From Acetobacteraceae bacterium (GTDB lineage: Bacteria; Pseudomonadota; Alphaproteobacteria; Acetobacterales; Acetobacteraceae), in the NCBI GenBank assembly GCA_003133265.1, contig PKWQ01000453.1:1-5105 (forward strand): DNA of 5,105 nt, given 5' to 3'. Made by a program: the position numbers and the translations under genes. The notes beneath the pieces were generated by a model that saw only the letters and a program-made list of their open reading frames with translations, was not told the origin of the DNA and did no database searches. Shown here one piece after another: positions 1 through 4,599 of the stretch. The stretch's first letter is position 1; every line of letters starts with the position of its first letter.

Positions 1-97
1 GCCGCGCATAATTCCGCCTGCCGCTAGACCGGCCCCGGGGCGCAACCTGCATGTTCGTGGCGGTCGCGCCCGTGGCGGGGTCTGGCTGGGCAATCAT
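1..97 (-). CDS. Partial open frame, probable N-terminus of an ABC transporter permease
   Basis: On the minus strand an ATG at 97-95 opens a frame with no stop to the window edge (32 codons, beginning MIAQPDPATGATATN). An in-frame second ATG lies at 52-50. The visible part is polar and ends in an Arg-rich stretch (RGRSSGRRNYAR). Such a basic cytoplasmic tail typically precedes the first membrane helix of MalF/UgpA-type sugar permeases, but no helix is visible yet. It starts 18 nt after the stop of the solute-binding protein gene on the same strand, and binding-protein genes of this family are commonly followed by two permease genes. I see no convincing Shine-Dalgarno before either ATG, so the exact start is uncertain. 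The permease identity is inferred from position only; the frame could also be noncoding. Confidence 0.42.
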   Translation of the reverse strand, partial: MIAQPDPATGATATNMQVAPRGRSSGRRNYAR

Positions 98-115
98 CGG
101 TGTGCCGGACCGAAT

Positions 116-1438
116 TCAGGTCTTGAGCGATTGCGCCAGGATCGGCTTGAACGCTTCCGTCGCGGCGCGAAGCTCGCTCGCCGCGTCGGCGCCACCGACC
201 ATGTTGCTGAGCGCGATGCCGATGACGTCGCGGAATTCGGTCACCGGGACGATCTCCGGCAGGCCCGACCGCGCGATCTTCATGCTGGCAAGCAGGGTCG
301 CAAGCCATTCCTGTCCGAATGGACTGGCCTTCATCAACGTGGGATCCTGGTAGGTGGACAACCGCGGCGACGCGCCGCCGCCCATGTTGACCAGATTGAG
401 CAGCATCTTCTTGCTGGTGGCCCACTGGCAGTAGAAGTAGGCCGCTTCCTTCACCTTGCTGTGAACCGGGATGCCCAGCGCGTCGGTGAATACCGGACAG
501 GCCTGCGCCTTCGGGCCGGCGGGCATCAGCCCGAACCCGACATGGTCGACGATCTTCGAAACCTTCGGGTCCAGCAAAGGCGGGGTGAAGCCGACGCCGT
601 CCATCCACATGCCGATCTTGCCCTGCATGAAGCTGGTCTGGCATTCGTTCCAGTTGAACCCGATAACGCCGGGCGGCGCGGTTTCGCGCAGCAGCGATTT
701 GTACATCTCCCCGGCCCAGATCGCGGCGGGCGTATCGGTGAGCAATGTCTTGCCGTCCGGCGTCACGGTCTCCTGATCCTGACCGAGCAGGATGCTGGTC
801 CACACCGGCACGTTGGCGTTTTTCACCCCACGAGCGATGAAGCCGTAAATGCCGTTTGCGGGATCGTTGATCTTGCGCGCGGTCGCCAGCATCTCGTCGA
901 AGGTCTTCGGAAAGGCGAGACCCTTCTGCTGGAAGAGCTGCTTGTTGTAGTAAACCAGCCAGATATCCGTCTCCAGCGGCAGACTGTCGATCCGACCGTC
1001 CGGCTGGGTGGCGGCCCGTAGCGCCCCAGGGCTCATGTCCGCCCAGTCGTAATCCGGTGCGGTCAAGGCATGGTCTGCCAGATATGGCCGCATGTCCTCC
1101 AGCCAGTGCCCGGTTCCGACCACGCGCTTGGAGACGTGCAGCGAGAAATGGGTGATGTCGAAGCTGGGCCGGCCGGATGCCAGTTCCATCACCATCTTCG
1201 GCCGCTGCTGCTGCTCGGGCATCTGCTCCGACTCCACGCGGATGCCAGTCAGTGCCTCGAATTCCTTTTCGTATTTCTGGAGGCAGTCGGCGCGCGGGTT
1301 CTTGGTCAGGCTGACAACCAGTTTCTGGCCCTTGAAGCGTTGCCAGTCGAACGCGGATTGCGCTCCGACGCGTTCAACCAAGGCAGGCATGGCCAGCACG
1401 GCGGCGGTGCTGGTCAACAGCGTGCGACGTCCGATCAT
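116..1438 (-). CDS. Extracellular solute-binding protein family 1 (sugar ABC transporter)
   Basis: This 440-residue periplasmic binding protein captures a solute, probably a sugar or polyol, and delivers it to an inner-membrane ABC permease. The N-terminus is an export signal: Arg4-Arg5 followed by Thr-Leu-Leu (Tat-like), a hydrophobic stretch at about 6-21, and a VGA|Q cleavage site at about 26/27. The mature protein shows family 1 (UgpB/MalE-type, COG1653) hallmarks: LVVSLTKNPRA near 40-50, FDITHFSLH at 93-101, ETDIWLVYYNKQLF at 156-169 (hinge/ligand region), and MQGKIGMWMDG at 271-281, the usual 'F..GKaaM..dG' motif. Length is normal for the family. The ATG at 1438-1436 is supported by TAAGGAGA at 1453-1446 with about 8 nt spacing from GGAG. 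A probable permease frame follows after 18 nt. The ligand cannot be told from sequence alone. No ATPase or regulator gene lies in view. Confidence 0.95.
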   Translation of the reverse strand: MIGRRTLLTSTAAVLAMPALVERVGAQSAFDWQRFKGQKLVVSLTKNPRADCLQKYEKEFEALTGIRVESEQMPEQQQRPKMVMELASGRPSFDITHFSLHVSKRVVGTGHWLEDMRPYLADHALTAPDYDWADMSPGALRAATQPDGRIDSLPLETDIWLVYYNKQLFQQKGLAFPKTFDEMLATARKINDPANGIYGFIARGVKNANVPVWTSILLGQDQETVTPDGKTLLTDTPAAIWAGEMYKSLLRETAPPGVIGFNWNECQTSFMQGKIGMWMDGVGFTPPLLDPKVSKIVDHVGFGLMPAGPKAQACPVFTDALGIPVHSKVKEAAYFYCQWATSKKMLLNLVNMGGGASPRLSTYQDPTLMKASPFGQEWLATLLASMKIARSGLPEIVPVTEFRDVIGIALSNMVGGADAASELRAATEAFKPILAQSLKT

Positions 1439-1445
1439 GGCGCGT

Positions 1446-1453
1446 TCTCCTTA
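1446..1453 (-). promoter_or_regulatory. Ribosome binding site of the solute-binding protein gene
   Basis: On the minus strand this reads TAAGGAGA, containing the core AAGGAG, placed about 8 nt before the ATG at 1438. It is the strongest Shine-Dalgarno in the window and fixes the start of the binding-protein gene. Confidence 0.85.
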
Positions 1454-1461
1454 CCGATCTC

Positions 1462-1486
1462 CGCTGCGCCGCAGCGCATGCATGCG
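1462..1486. promoter_or_regulatory. Adjacent inverted repeats in the leader of the solute-binding protein gene
   Basis: Two perfect dyads overlap by two bases. CGCTGC-GCC-GCAGCG (1462-1476) would form a 6-bp stem with a 3-nt loop. CGCATGCATGCG (1475-1486) is a 12-bp uninterrupted palindrome. Both lie between the proposed minus-strand -10 box (1509-1514) and the ribosome binding site (1446-1453), so they fall in the 5' leader of the transporter mRNA. A palindrome there is a plausible operator for a sugar-responsive repressor. The first dyad could alternatively act as an RNA hairpin near the Shine-Dalgarno. The repeats are directly visible; their function is inferred. Confidence 0.4.
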
Positions 1487-1508
1487 GCCAACCCGTATTG
1501 TCATTTGC

Positions 1509-1514
1509 ATACTA
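1509..1514 (-). promoter_or_regulatory. Possible -10 box for the solute-binding protein gene
   Basis: On the minus strand this reads TAGTAT, a 4/6 match to TATAAT, predicting a start near 1502 and a leader of about 64 nt. No good -35 lies at 17 nt, as expected for an activator-dependent promoter. The centre of the FNR/CRP-like dyad (1543.5) is 32 bp from the centre of this hexamer, the class II activator arrangement (site centred near -41.5). A 5-bp inverted repeat GCGTG-GT-CACGC (1516-1527) lies between them. The assignment is weak because the hexamer is imperfect. Confidence 0.3.
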
Positions 1515-1536
1515 CGCGTGGTCACGCATGTCGGCA

Positions 1537-1550
1537 TTGACTTTGGTCAA
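1537..1550. promoter_or_regulatory. FNR/CRP-family-like operator (TTGAC-N4-GTCAA)
   Basis: The sequence TTGAC-TTTG-GTCAA is a perfect 5+4+5 dyad. The FNR/FixK/DNR branch of the CRP superfamily binds TTGAT-N4-ATCAA and related TTGAC/GTCAA variants, so this is a good candidate site for an oxygen- or nitric-oxide-responsive regulator. It lies between the minus-strand transporter gene and the plus-strand hydrogenase relic. Its centre is about 31 bp from a TATAGT hexamer to the right (1572-1577) and 32 bp from a TAGTAT hexamer to the left (1509-1514), so one site could serve both directions. Redox-controlled expression would suit a hydrogenase operon. The regulator is not in the window. Confidence 0.5.
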
Positions 1551-1571
1551 TGATATAATTCAACAAAACCA

Positions 1572-1577
1572 TATAGT
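1572..1577 (+). promoter_or_regulatory. Possible -10 box of the lost hydrogenase operon
   Basis: TATAGT matches the sigma-70 -10 consensus at 5/6 positions and lies 31 bp from the centre of the FNR-like dyad, close to class II spacing. It predicts a start near 1584 and a leader of about 60 nt to the ATG at 1643. A perfect TATAAT also occurs at 1554-1559, but it is only 11 nt after TTGACT (1537-1542) and has no -35 at a usable distance. I therefore prefer 1572-1577, with modest certainty. Confidence 0.35.
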
Positions 1578-1642
1578 TAGCGTCTCACATGCAACGCACA
1601 TGGTTTGATACGTATCTTGGATGGCCAGCAGGGGATGCCACG

Positions 1643-1790
1643 ATGGCGGAAGTCGGGTTGCCCGTCGGCGCCAAAGCCATAATGCCGCGCCGGAGCATGC
1701 TGGCCCTTATCGATGTCTTGGCGGTGCGCGGCTATCAAGTTCTCGGCCCCACGCTGCGTGACGGCGCGATCGTCCATGATGAGGTTGCCC
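1643..1790 (+). pseudogene. N-terminal relic of a hydrogenase-associated 4Fe-4S protein
   Basis: An ATG at 1643, preceded by AGGGGA at 1630-1635 with 7 nt spacing, opens about 48 codons beginning MAEVGLPVGAKAIMPRR. They include LALIDVLAVRGYQVLGP and then GPTLRDGAIVHDE. The pattern 'ARGY.V.GPT.RDGAIVYDE' is characteristic of the N-terminus of the 4Fe-4S dicluster subunit of cytosolic bidirectional [NiFe]-hydrogenase/sulfhydrogenase (group 3b-like, HyhB/AsrA-like), normally over 300 residues. Here similarity stops after DEV at about 1786. No cysteine cluster follows, and the frame reads into unrelated residues to a TGA at 1904-1906. An in-frame ATG at 1589 would add 18 residues but has no ribosome binding site. 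The start region looks intact and only the remainder is gone. Family recognition is from memory of the motif, not a database search. Confidence 0.68.
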
Positions 1791-1976
1791 CCAGAGTTCG
1801 CGCTATCCTCGACGCACGCCTTCGGCATTGTCGATGCGGTGTGCCTTGCCCGCACCCTGGGCCTGTTGCCGCGCAGGCTCTTCGTCTACGCTGGTGTCAG
1901 CATTGAGCAACAGTCGATCGAGCATGATTATCTCTCAATAGAGCGCAAAAAAGCCCTGCGGCTTCGCAGCGGTTGA
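1791..1976 (+). pseudogene. C-terminal relic of a hydrogenase maturation protease
   Basis: One frame over from the 4Fe-4S relic, codons from 1791 read PPEFALSSTHAFG, then IVDAVCLARTLGLLPRRLFVYA. This resembles the late part of HyaD/HycI-type endopeptidases that trim the C-terminus of the [NiFe] large subunit, where 'STHa.G..eAl.LA..LG.lP.rl.v.gIE' is typical. The protease N-terminus and its catalytic nickel-binding residues are absent, and there is no start codon or ribosome binding site for this segment. After about 1885 the similarity fades (the usual GIEG becomes AGVSIEQ). The frame then runs into a terminator-like hairpin on the opposite strand before its TGA at 1974-1976, so the last part is not meaningful coding. 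In group 3b operons the 4Fe-4S gene is commonly near the beginning and the protease at the end, so this and the preceding relic probably flank a deletion. Confidence 0.6.
1947..1969 (-). terminator. Intrinsic terminator reading leftwards
   Basis: On the minus strand the sequence reads CTGCG-AAGC-CGCAG (1969-1956), then GGC and six T (1952-1947). An alternative stem, AAGCC-GCAG-GGCTT (1964-1951), runs straight into the T-run. Either form is a normal Rho-independent terminator. On the plus strand no T-run follows, so it acts on leftward transcription. No annotated minus-strand gene precedes it, which is why a small RNA is proposed for 1947-2122. It could also shield the transporter promoter region from read-in. 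Confidence 0.6.
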
Positions 1977-2000
1977 ACGAACAGGATAGGAGCGGCGACG

Positions 2001-2017
2001 GCGCGGATCAATCGCGC
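2001..2017. repeat. Inverted repeat GCGCG-N7-CGCGC
   Basis: The perfect 5-bp arms 2001-2005 and 2013-2017 enclose GATCAAT. The dyad is GC-only in its arms and lies inside the proposed small RNA, where it would form a stable stem with a 7-nt loop. It does not stand out by itself in a GC-rich genome. Confidence 0.4.
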
Positions 2018-2022
2018 GCAGG

Positions 2023-2062
2023 TATCATATGCCGCGAATCACGATTGTATCGCGTCATGATA
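2023..2062. repeat. Long interrupted inverted repeat (hairpin-forming)
   Basis: The outer arms TATCAT (2023-2028) and ATGATA (2057-2062) and the inner arms CGCGA (2033-2037) and TCGCG (2050-2054) are perfectly complementary. They are separated by a 4/2-nt internal loop, and AATC/GATT (2038-2041 region) can close the tip. In total 11 pairs plus a possible tip span 40 bp. It falls just past the hydrogenase relic, so on the plus strand it might be the leftover terminator of that operon (TTTTT follows at 2071-2075, ten nt away). On the minus strand it would be the main stem of the candidate small RNA. Confidence 0.5.
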
Positions 2063-2113
2063 AAATTCCCTTTTTCCGCAGCCTACTGAAGCCCCCCAGC
2101 CACCTAAAACAAG

Positions 2114-2153
2114 CGGTCATTTAAAATAATCGTAAATAATTGGTTAATGACCG
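2114..2153. promoter_or_regulatory. Dyad operator candidate with 24-bp AT-rich core
   Basis: The perfect 8-bp arms CGGTCATT (2114-2121) and AATGACCG (2146-2153) flank 24 bp of AT-rich DNA, with arm centres 32 bp apart, about three helical turns. The core holds AAATAAT twice (2124-2130 and 2134-2140) with an exact 10-bp period. The arms bracket the proposed minus-strand -10 box, and the right arm overlaps the -35, a layout that would let a dimeric or looped repressor control the promoter. The arms are certain; the operator role is inferred. Confidence 0.45.
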
Positions 2154-2157
2154 TCAA
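2129..2157 (-). promoter_or_regulatory. Sigma-70-type promoter reading leftwards
   Basis: On the minus strand this reads TTGACG (2157-2152, 5/6 match), a 17-nt spacer, and TACGAT (2134-2129, 4/6 match), predicting a transcript start near 2122. The spacer is AT-rich in a GC-rich background. No protein gene of normal size lies downstream on this strand before the terminator at 1969-1947. This is the best -35/-10 pair with correct spacing that I could find in the noncoding region. Confidence 0.4.
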
Positions 2158-2166
2158 CGCCCGAAA

Positions 2167-2206
2167 TGTCTCCGTTTTTGGACAGCGATGTGCCCGCCCG
2201 GAGACA
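2167..2206. repeat. Inverted repeat TGTCTCCG-N24-CGGAGACA
   Basis: The perfect 8-bp arms lie at 2167-2174 and 2199-2206. As in the dyad at 2114-2153, the spacer is 24 bp and the whole element is 40 bp, but the arm sequence is different. TGTC of the left arm can alternatively pair with GACA at 2181-2184, giving two exclusive stems. It could be a second operator or a leader structure for the downstream glycosyltransferase gene. There is no T-run, so it is not a terminator. Confidence 0.4.
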
Positions 2207-2394
2207 ATCATGGTACAACAGGTTACAGGCTGACTGGGATTGGGTCGCTTGGCAGGTCGATCAGCGGTCTCCTGCACGACGCCCAGGGGTACGACCGCTC
2301 AAGCAACGAGTCCTTAGCCTGGATGAGCCATGAGCAAAGGGCTTGGGTCGGTTTTCGGGTCCGCTTCTGCTCAATTTCCTAGTATAGGCTCCGT
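2207..2394. other. Noncoding stretch before the glycosyltransferase gene
   Basis: No convincing gene is visible here. Frames crossing it have no ribosome binding site and no recognisable motif. The only structure noted is TGAGCA (2331-2336) paired with TGCTCA (2368-2373), a perfect 6-bp dyad enclosing a tandem GGGTC (2345-2349 and 2357-2361 region) just upstream of the start at 2395. A TAGTAT hexamer at 2380-2385 is too close to the start codon and has no -35. The promoter of the glycosyltransferase operon is therefore not identified. Confidence 0.5.
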
Positions 2395-4599
2395 ATGCCC
2401 AGCCAGATCAGCACTCTAGACCCCACACTGTCCCCCGGCCCAACCGTCCACCAATTGGCGGTCGGACCGGTGCCGCGCACCACCGCCGGGCGCTGGTGCC
2501 GTGTCGTCGTTCGCATGCCCGCACAGACGGAGATGTTCCTGATTTCGATGGCACTCGACATGGCGAACGGCGCGACGGCTGGTGCTCCGGTGTTCTTGAG
2601 CCGCCATCGCAAGGCCGCAGGAGAACACGCCACCAGGATAACGCACGTTCCGGACGAGGCGACGGCCTTCGTGATCGACGCCATTGGCAAGGGCGCGCCC
2701 TCGGGTAACGCGGTGGTCAGTCTGGTGCCGTTGCGTCCCACGGTCGCGGCACTGCTGCTGATCGTCAGCTATCCCCACGTTATCGGGAAAATGGTGCTGG
2801 CCGGATTGCGTGGCCGCTGGAGGCAGGCACGGCATGAACTGATCCGTGTGGCAATGATGAAAAATGCCAACACCCACCCGCACGATTACCAACTCTGGCT
2901 TGCGACCTACGAACCGCGCCCCTCCCCCGACCCGGCCGGGCCCTTGCCTGGCCCGATGGCCGCGCTGGTGTTCGGTGACCCTAAGTCGGCGGCCTTCGCC
3001 GCAACGGCGCGAAGCGTGGCCACACAGAATCCGCCCATGCCTTGCCTCTCGGCCAGTGACGGCGGCGCTGCCTCGCTCGCGCCGGATGCCTATGCCGTTG
3101 TGTTGCAGGCCGGCGAGCTGCTGGCCCCTGGCAGCATGGCAGGCGCATGCTCCGAACTGGCACGGCTGGGCCACCCCGCCATCGCCACCGCCGACCACGA
3201 CCGCATCGATGCCAATGGCTTCCGGTCGGACCCGACGCTGACCCCGACCCCGAACCATGCGTTGATGCTCAGCGGCACCCTGGCACGCGGCGCCTGGTTC
3301 ATTCGTGCCGGCCTGTTGCCGGTCGACCCGGCGATTTCCGAAGGTGGTCTCTGGGCCGAGCCGATCCGGCTCGAGGCTTGGCTCGCCTGCTACCGCGCGC
3401 ACGAACCCGGCCGGACCGTGCGTCTGCCCTTCATACTATCGCATCGCTTGCCGGAGACAGGCGACGCACCGGCAGCGCTGATGGCGCGGATCGTCAATGC
3501 ACATTTGTCCACGATCGGCCACGGAATGCGCGTGCGGCCGGTTACCTACGGGGCGCTTCCCGCGCTGCGGCTGGCGCTGCCAGCCCCTCGCCAGTCCACT
3601 GCGGTCAGCGTCCTGATCCCCTCCACCTTGACGGCGCCACATTTCCTGCCCTGCCTAAAGAAATTGCTGGCCATGACCGTCACGCCAGAGATCGAGATCG
3701 TTGTCGCGGTCGGCCAGGCGCAAGAACTGGACGACGCACAGCGACGGGTCGCCGCCACGGCCCAGCACGACCGGCGCGTACGCGTGGTGCATCTGTCAAT
3801 GCCGGCCTTCAACTACTCCACGGTGACCAACCGGGCGGCGATGCTGACGCGGCATCCGCTTCTGCTGCTGCTGAACGACGACGTTGCGCCGATCGGCCCT
3901 TACTGGCTGGACCACATGGTGGCGCATATGGACGATGCCCGGATCGGCGTCGTCGGCGCGCGGCTGCTATACCCCGCCGGGCCGGTGCAGCATGGCGGCA
4001 TCGTGATGGGCCTGAGCGGAATGTGCGACCATGCATCCCGCCATCTTCCGGGCGGTGCCACTGGCCCTGGGGCGCGGGTGGTACTGGACCAGGAGCTATC
4101 GGCAGTGACCGGGGCCTGCCTGCTGATACGTCGCACTGCCTTCGCCGCAGTCGGCGGGCTGGACGAAACCTATCCCAGCGCCTTCAACGATGTCGACCTG
4201 TGCCTGCGGATACGCGAGGCGAAATGGGGCGTGGTGTATGCCGGCAGCATTGCACTGACGCATTATGAATTGCAGACGTATGGATCACACTACGCCGGTG
4301 AACGGGAACCATATCGCGAGGCAGAGATCGCCCGCTTTCGCTGGCGGTGGGCGAACGAAGTTGCGGTAGACCCGTTTCACAATCCCAATCTGGGCTTGGT
4401 CGCCGGCGCGGAATGGGACCTGACGTTTCCGCCACGGACCCAGCTTTGGCGGGCCGTCGAACCAGCGTCGGAATTCTATTCAGCTCCGTGCCCACCCGAT
4501 CTGACGCCGCGACCATTTGAGACCATGAATGTGTCAACGGGCCAGTCAGACGCATCGATGCAATTTGTTCCGCGCATCATGGCAAGGTGGAGAATTTAA
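2395..4599 (+). CDS. Tandem-domain family 2 glycosyltransferase with degenerate first domain
   Basis: This 734-residue probable cytoplasmic or membrane-associated transferase moves a sugar from a nucleotide-sugar onto a polysaccharide acceptor (O-antigen, capsule or exopolysaccharide type). Residues 1-160 are an accessory region, ending in Y165-x2-W168-x4-E173-P174, the 'Y..W....EP' signature preceding GT domains in such proteins. Residues about 185-385 align in pattern with a first GT-A domain (ADHDRIDANG at 266-275 for the usual SDEDKID..G). However, the expected D-x-D-D is QAGE (238-241) and about 40 residues before it are missing. Residues about 402-650 are an intact GT-A domain: VSVLIPS, NDD (494-496), QHGGIVMG (H533), TGACLLIRR (572-580), FNDVDLCLR (597-605) and H623. 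The start is the first possible in frame (TAG at 2380-2382); its ribosome binding site (TAGG) is weak, so a start at Met41 (2515) cannot be excluded. Acceptor and donor are unknown. Confidence 0.92.
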   Translation: MPSQISTLDPTLSPGPTVHQLAVGPVPRTTAGRWCRVVVRMPAQTEMFLISMALDMANGATAGAPVFLSRHRKAAGEHATRITHVPDEATAFVIDAIGKGAPSGNAVVSLVPLRPTVAALLLIVSYPHVIGKMVLAGLRGRWRQARHELIRVAMMKNANTHPHDYQLWLATYEPRPSPDPAGPLPGPMAALVFGDPKSAAFAATARSVATQNPPMPCLSASDGGAASLAPDAYAVVLQAGELLAPGSMAGACSELARLGHPAIATADHDRIDANGFRSDPTLTPTPNHALMLSGTLARGAWFIRAGLLPVDPAISEGGLWAEPIRLEAWLACYRAHEPGRTVRLPFILSHRLPETGDAPAALMARIVNAHLSTIGHGMRVRPVTYGALPALRLALPAPRQSTAVSVLIPSTLTAPHFLPCLKKLLAMTVTPEIEIVVAVGQAQELDDAQRRVAATAQHDRRVRVVHLSMPAFNYSTVTNRAAMLTRHPLLLLLNDDVAPIGPYWLDHMVAHMDDARIGVVGARLLYPAGPVQHGGIVMGLSGMCDHASRHLPGGATGPGARVVLDQELSAVTGACLLIRRTAFAAVGGLDETYPSAFNDVDLCLRIREAKWGVVYAGSIALTHYELQTYGSHYAGEREPYREAEIARFRWRWANEVAVDPFHNPNLGLVAGAEWDLTFPPRTQLWRAVEPASEFYSAPCPPDLTPRPFETMNVSTGQSDASMQFVPRIMARWRI
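4585..4592 (+). promoter_or_regulatory. Ribosome binding site deciding a TTG start
   Basis: AGGTGGAG lies inside the last codons of the glycosyltransferase gene, 7 nt before TTG at 4600-4602. It supports an unusual TTG start placed directly after the TAA at 4597-4599 and indicates translational coupling of the two genes. Confidence 0.7.

Larger units (their letters stand above)
1947..2122 (-). ncRNA. Candidate small structured RNA, about 175 nt
   Basis: No known RNA family is recognised; the call rests on architecture. A minus-strand promoter (TTGACG, 17 nt, TACGAT; 2157-2129) predicts a start near 2122. An intrinsic terminator ends at 1947. Between them are a long interrupted hairpin (2023-2062: TATCAT/ATGATA outer arms, CGCGA/TCGCG inner arms, AATC/GATT tip) and a GCGCG-N7-CGCGC hairpin (2001-2017). 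The transcript also contains a 16-codon frame with AAGGGA before its ATG (2059-2057). This ATG overlaps the ATGATA/TATCAT outer arm of the long hairpin, so a leader peptide or a small protein (MTRYNRDSRHMIPARD) is an alternative. The right end abuts a dyad that would place a repressor over the promoter. All of this is inference from sequence signals. Confidence 0.35.

Noticed and set aside
24..803. Long minus-strand open frame of 259 codons inside the solute-binding protein gene
   Set aside because: It lies in another frame of a gene with clear family motifs, is very rich in Arg/Gly/Ala/Asp as expected from an off-frame reading of GC-rich DNA, and has no recognisable motif.
1537..1559. TTGACT followed by a perfect TATAAT as a standard sigma-70 promoter
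   Set aside because: The spacing is only 11 nt, far below the usual 16-18. TTGACT is better explained as one arm of the FNR-like dyad.
1577..1855. 92-codon minus-strand frame across the hydrogenase relic
   Set aside because: The opposite strand carries recognisable hydrogenase-related motifs in two frames, while this frame has none and no ribosome binding site.
2140..2382. 80-codon plus-strand frame in the noncoding region
   Set aside because: No ribosome binding site, no motif, and it crosses two inverted repeats. Its stop lies just before the glycosyltransferase start, but nothing supports translation. A 28-codon frame from the ATG at 2147 was rejected for the same reasons.
2380..2385. 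TAGTAT as -10 box of the glycosyltransferase gene
   Set aside because: It lies only 10 nt before the ATG, has no -35 at a suitable distance, and contains the in-frame TAG that ends the upstream frame.
1977..2394. Insertion sequence or transposon remnant in the noncoding stretch
   Set aside because: The dyads there have unrelated arms, no flanking target duplication is visible, and no transposase fragment can be read in any frame.
2416..3402. Minus-strand open frame of 328 codons opposite the glycosyltransferase
   Set aside because: Antisense to a gene with strong motifs, composition dominated by Arg/Gly/Ala/Gln, and no ribosome binding site or motif. It is an effect of GC-rich codon use.
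3147..4268. Plus-strand open frame of 373 codons overlapping the glycosyltransferase in another frame
   Set aside because: Arg/Ala/Pro-rich off-frame reading with no domain pattern. The other frame carries all glycosyltransferase motifs.
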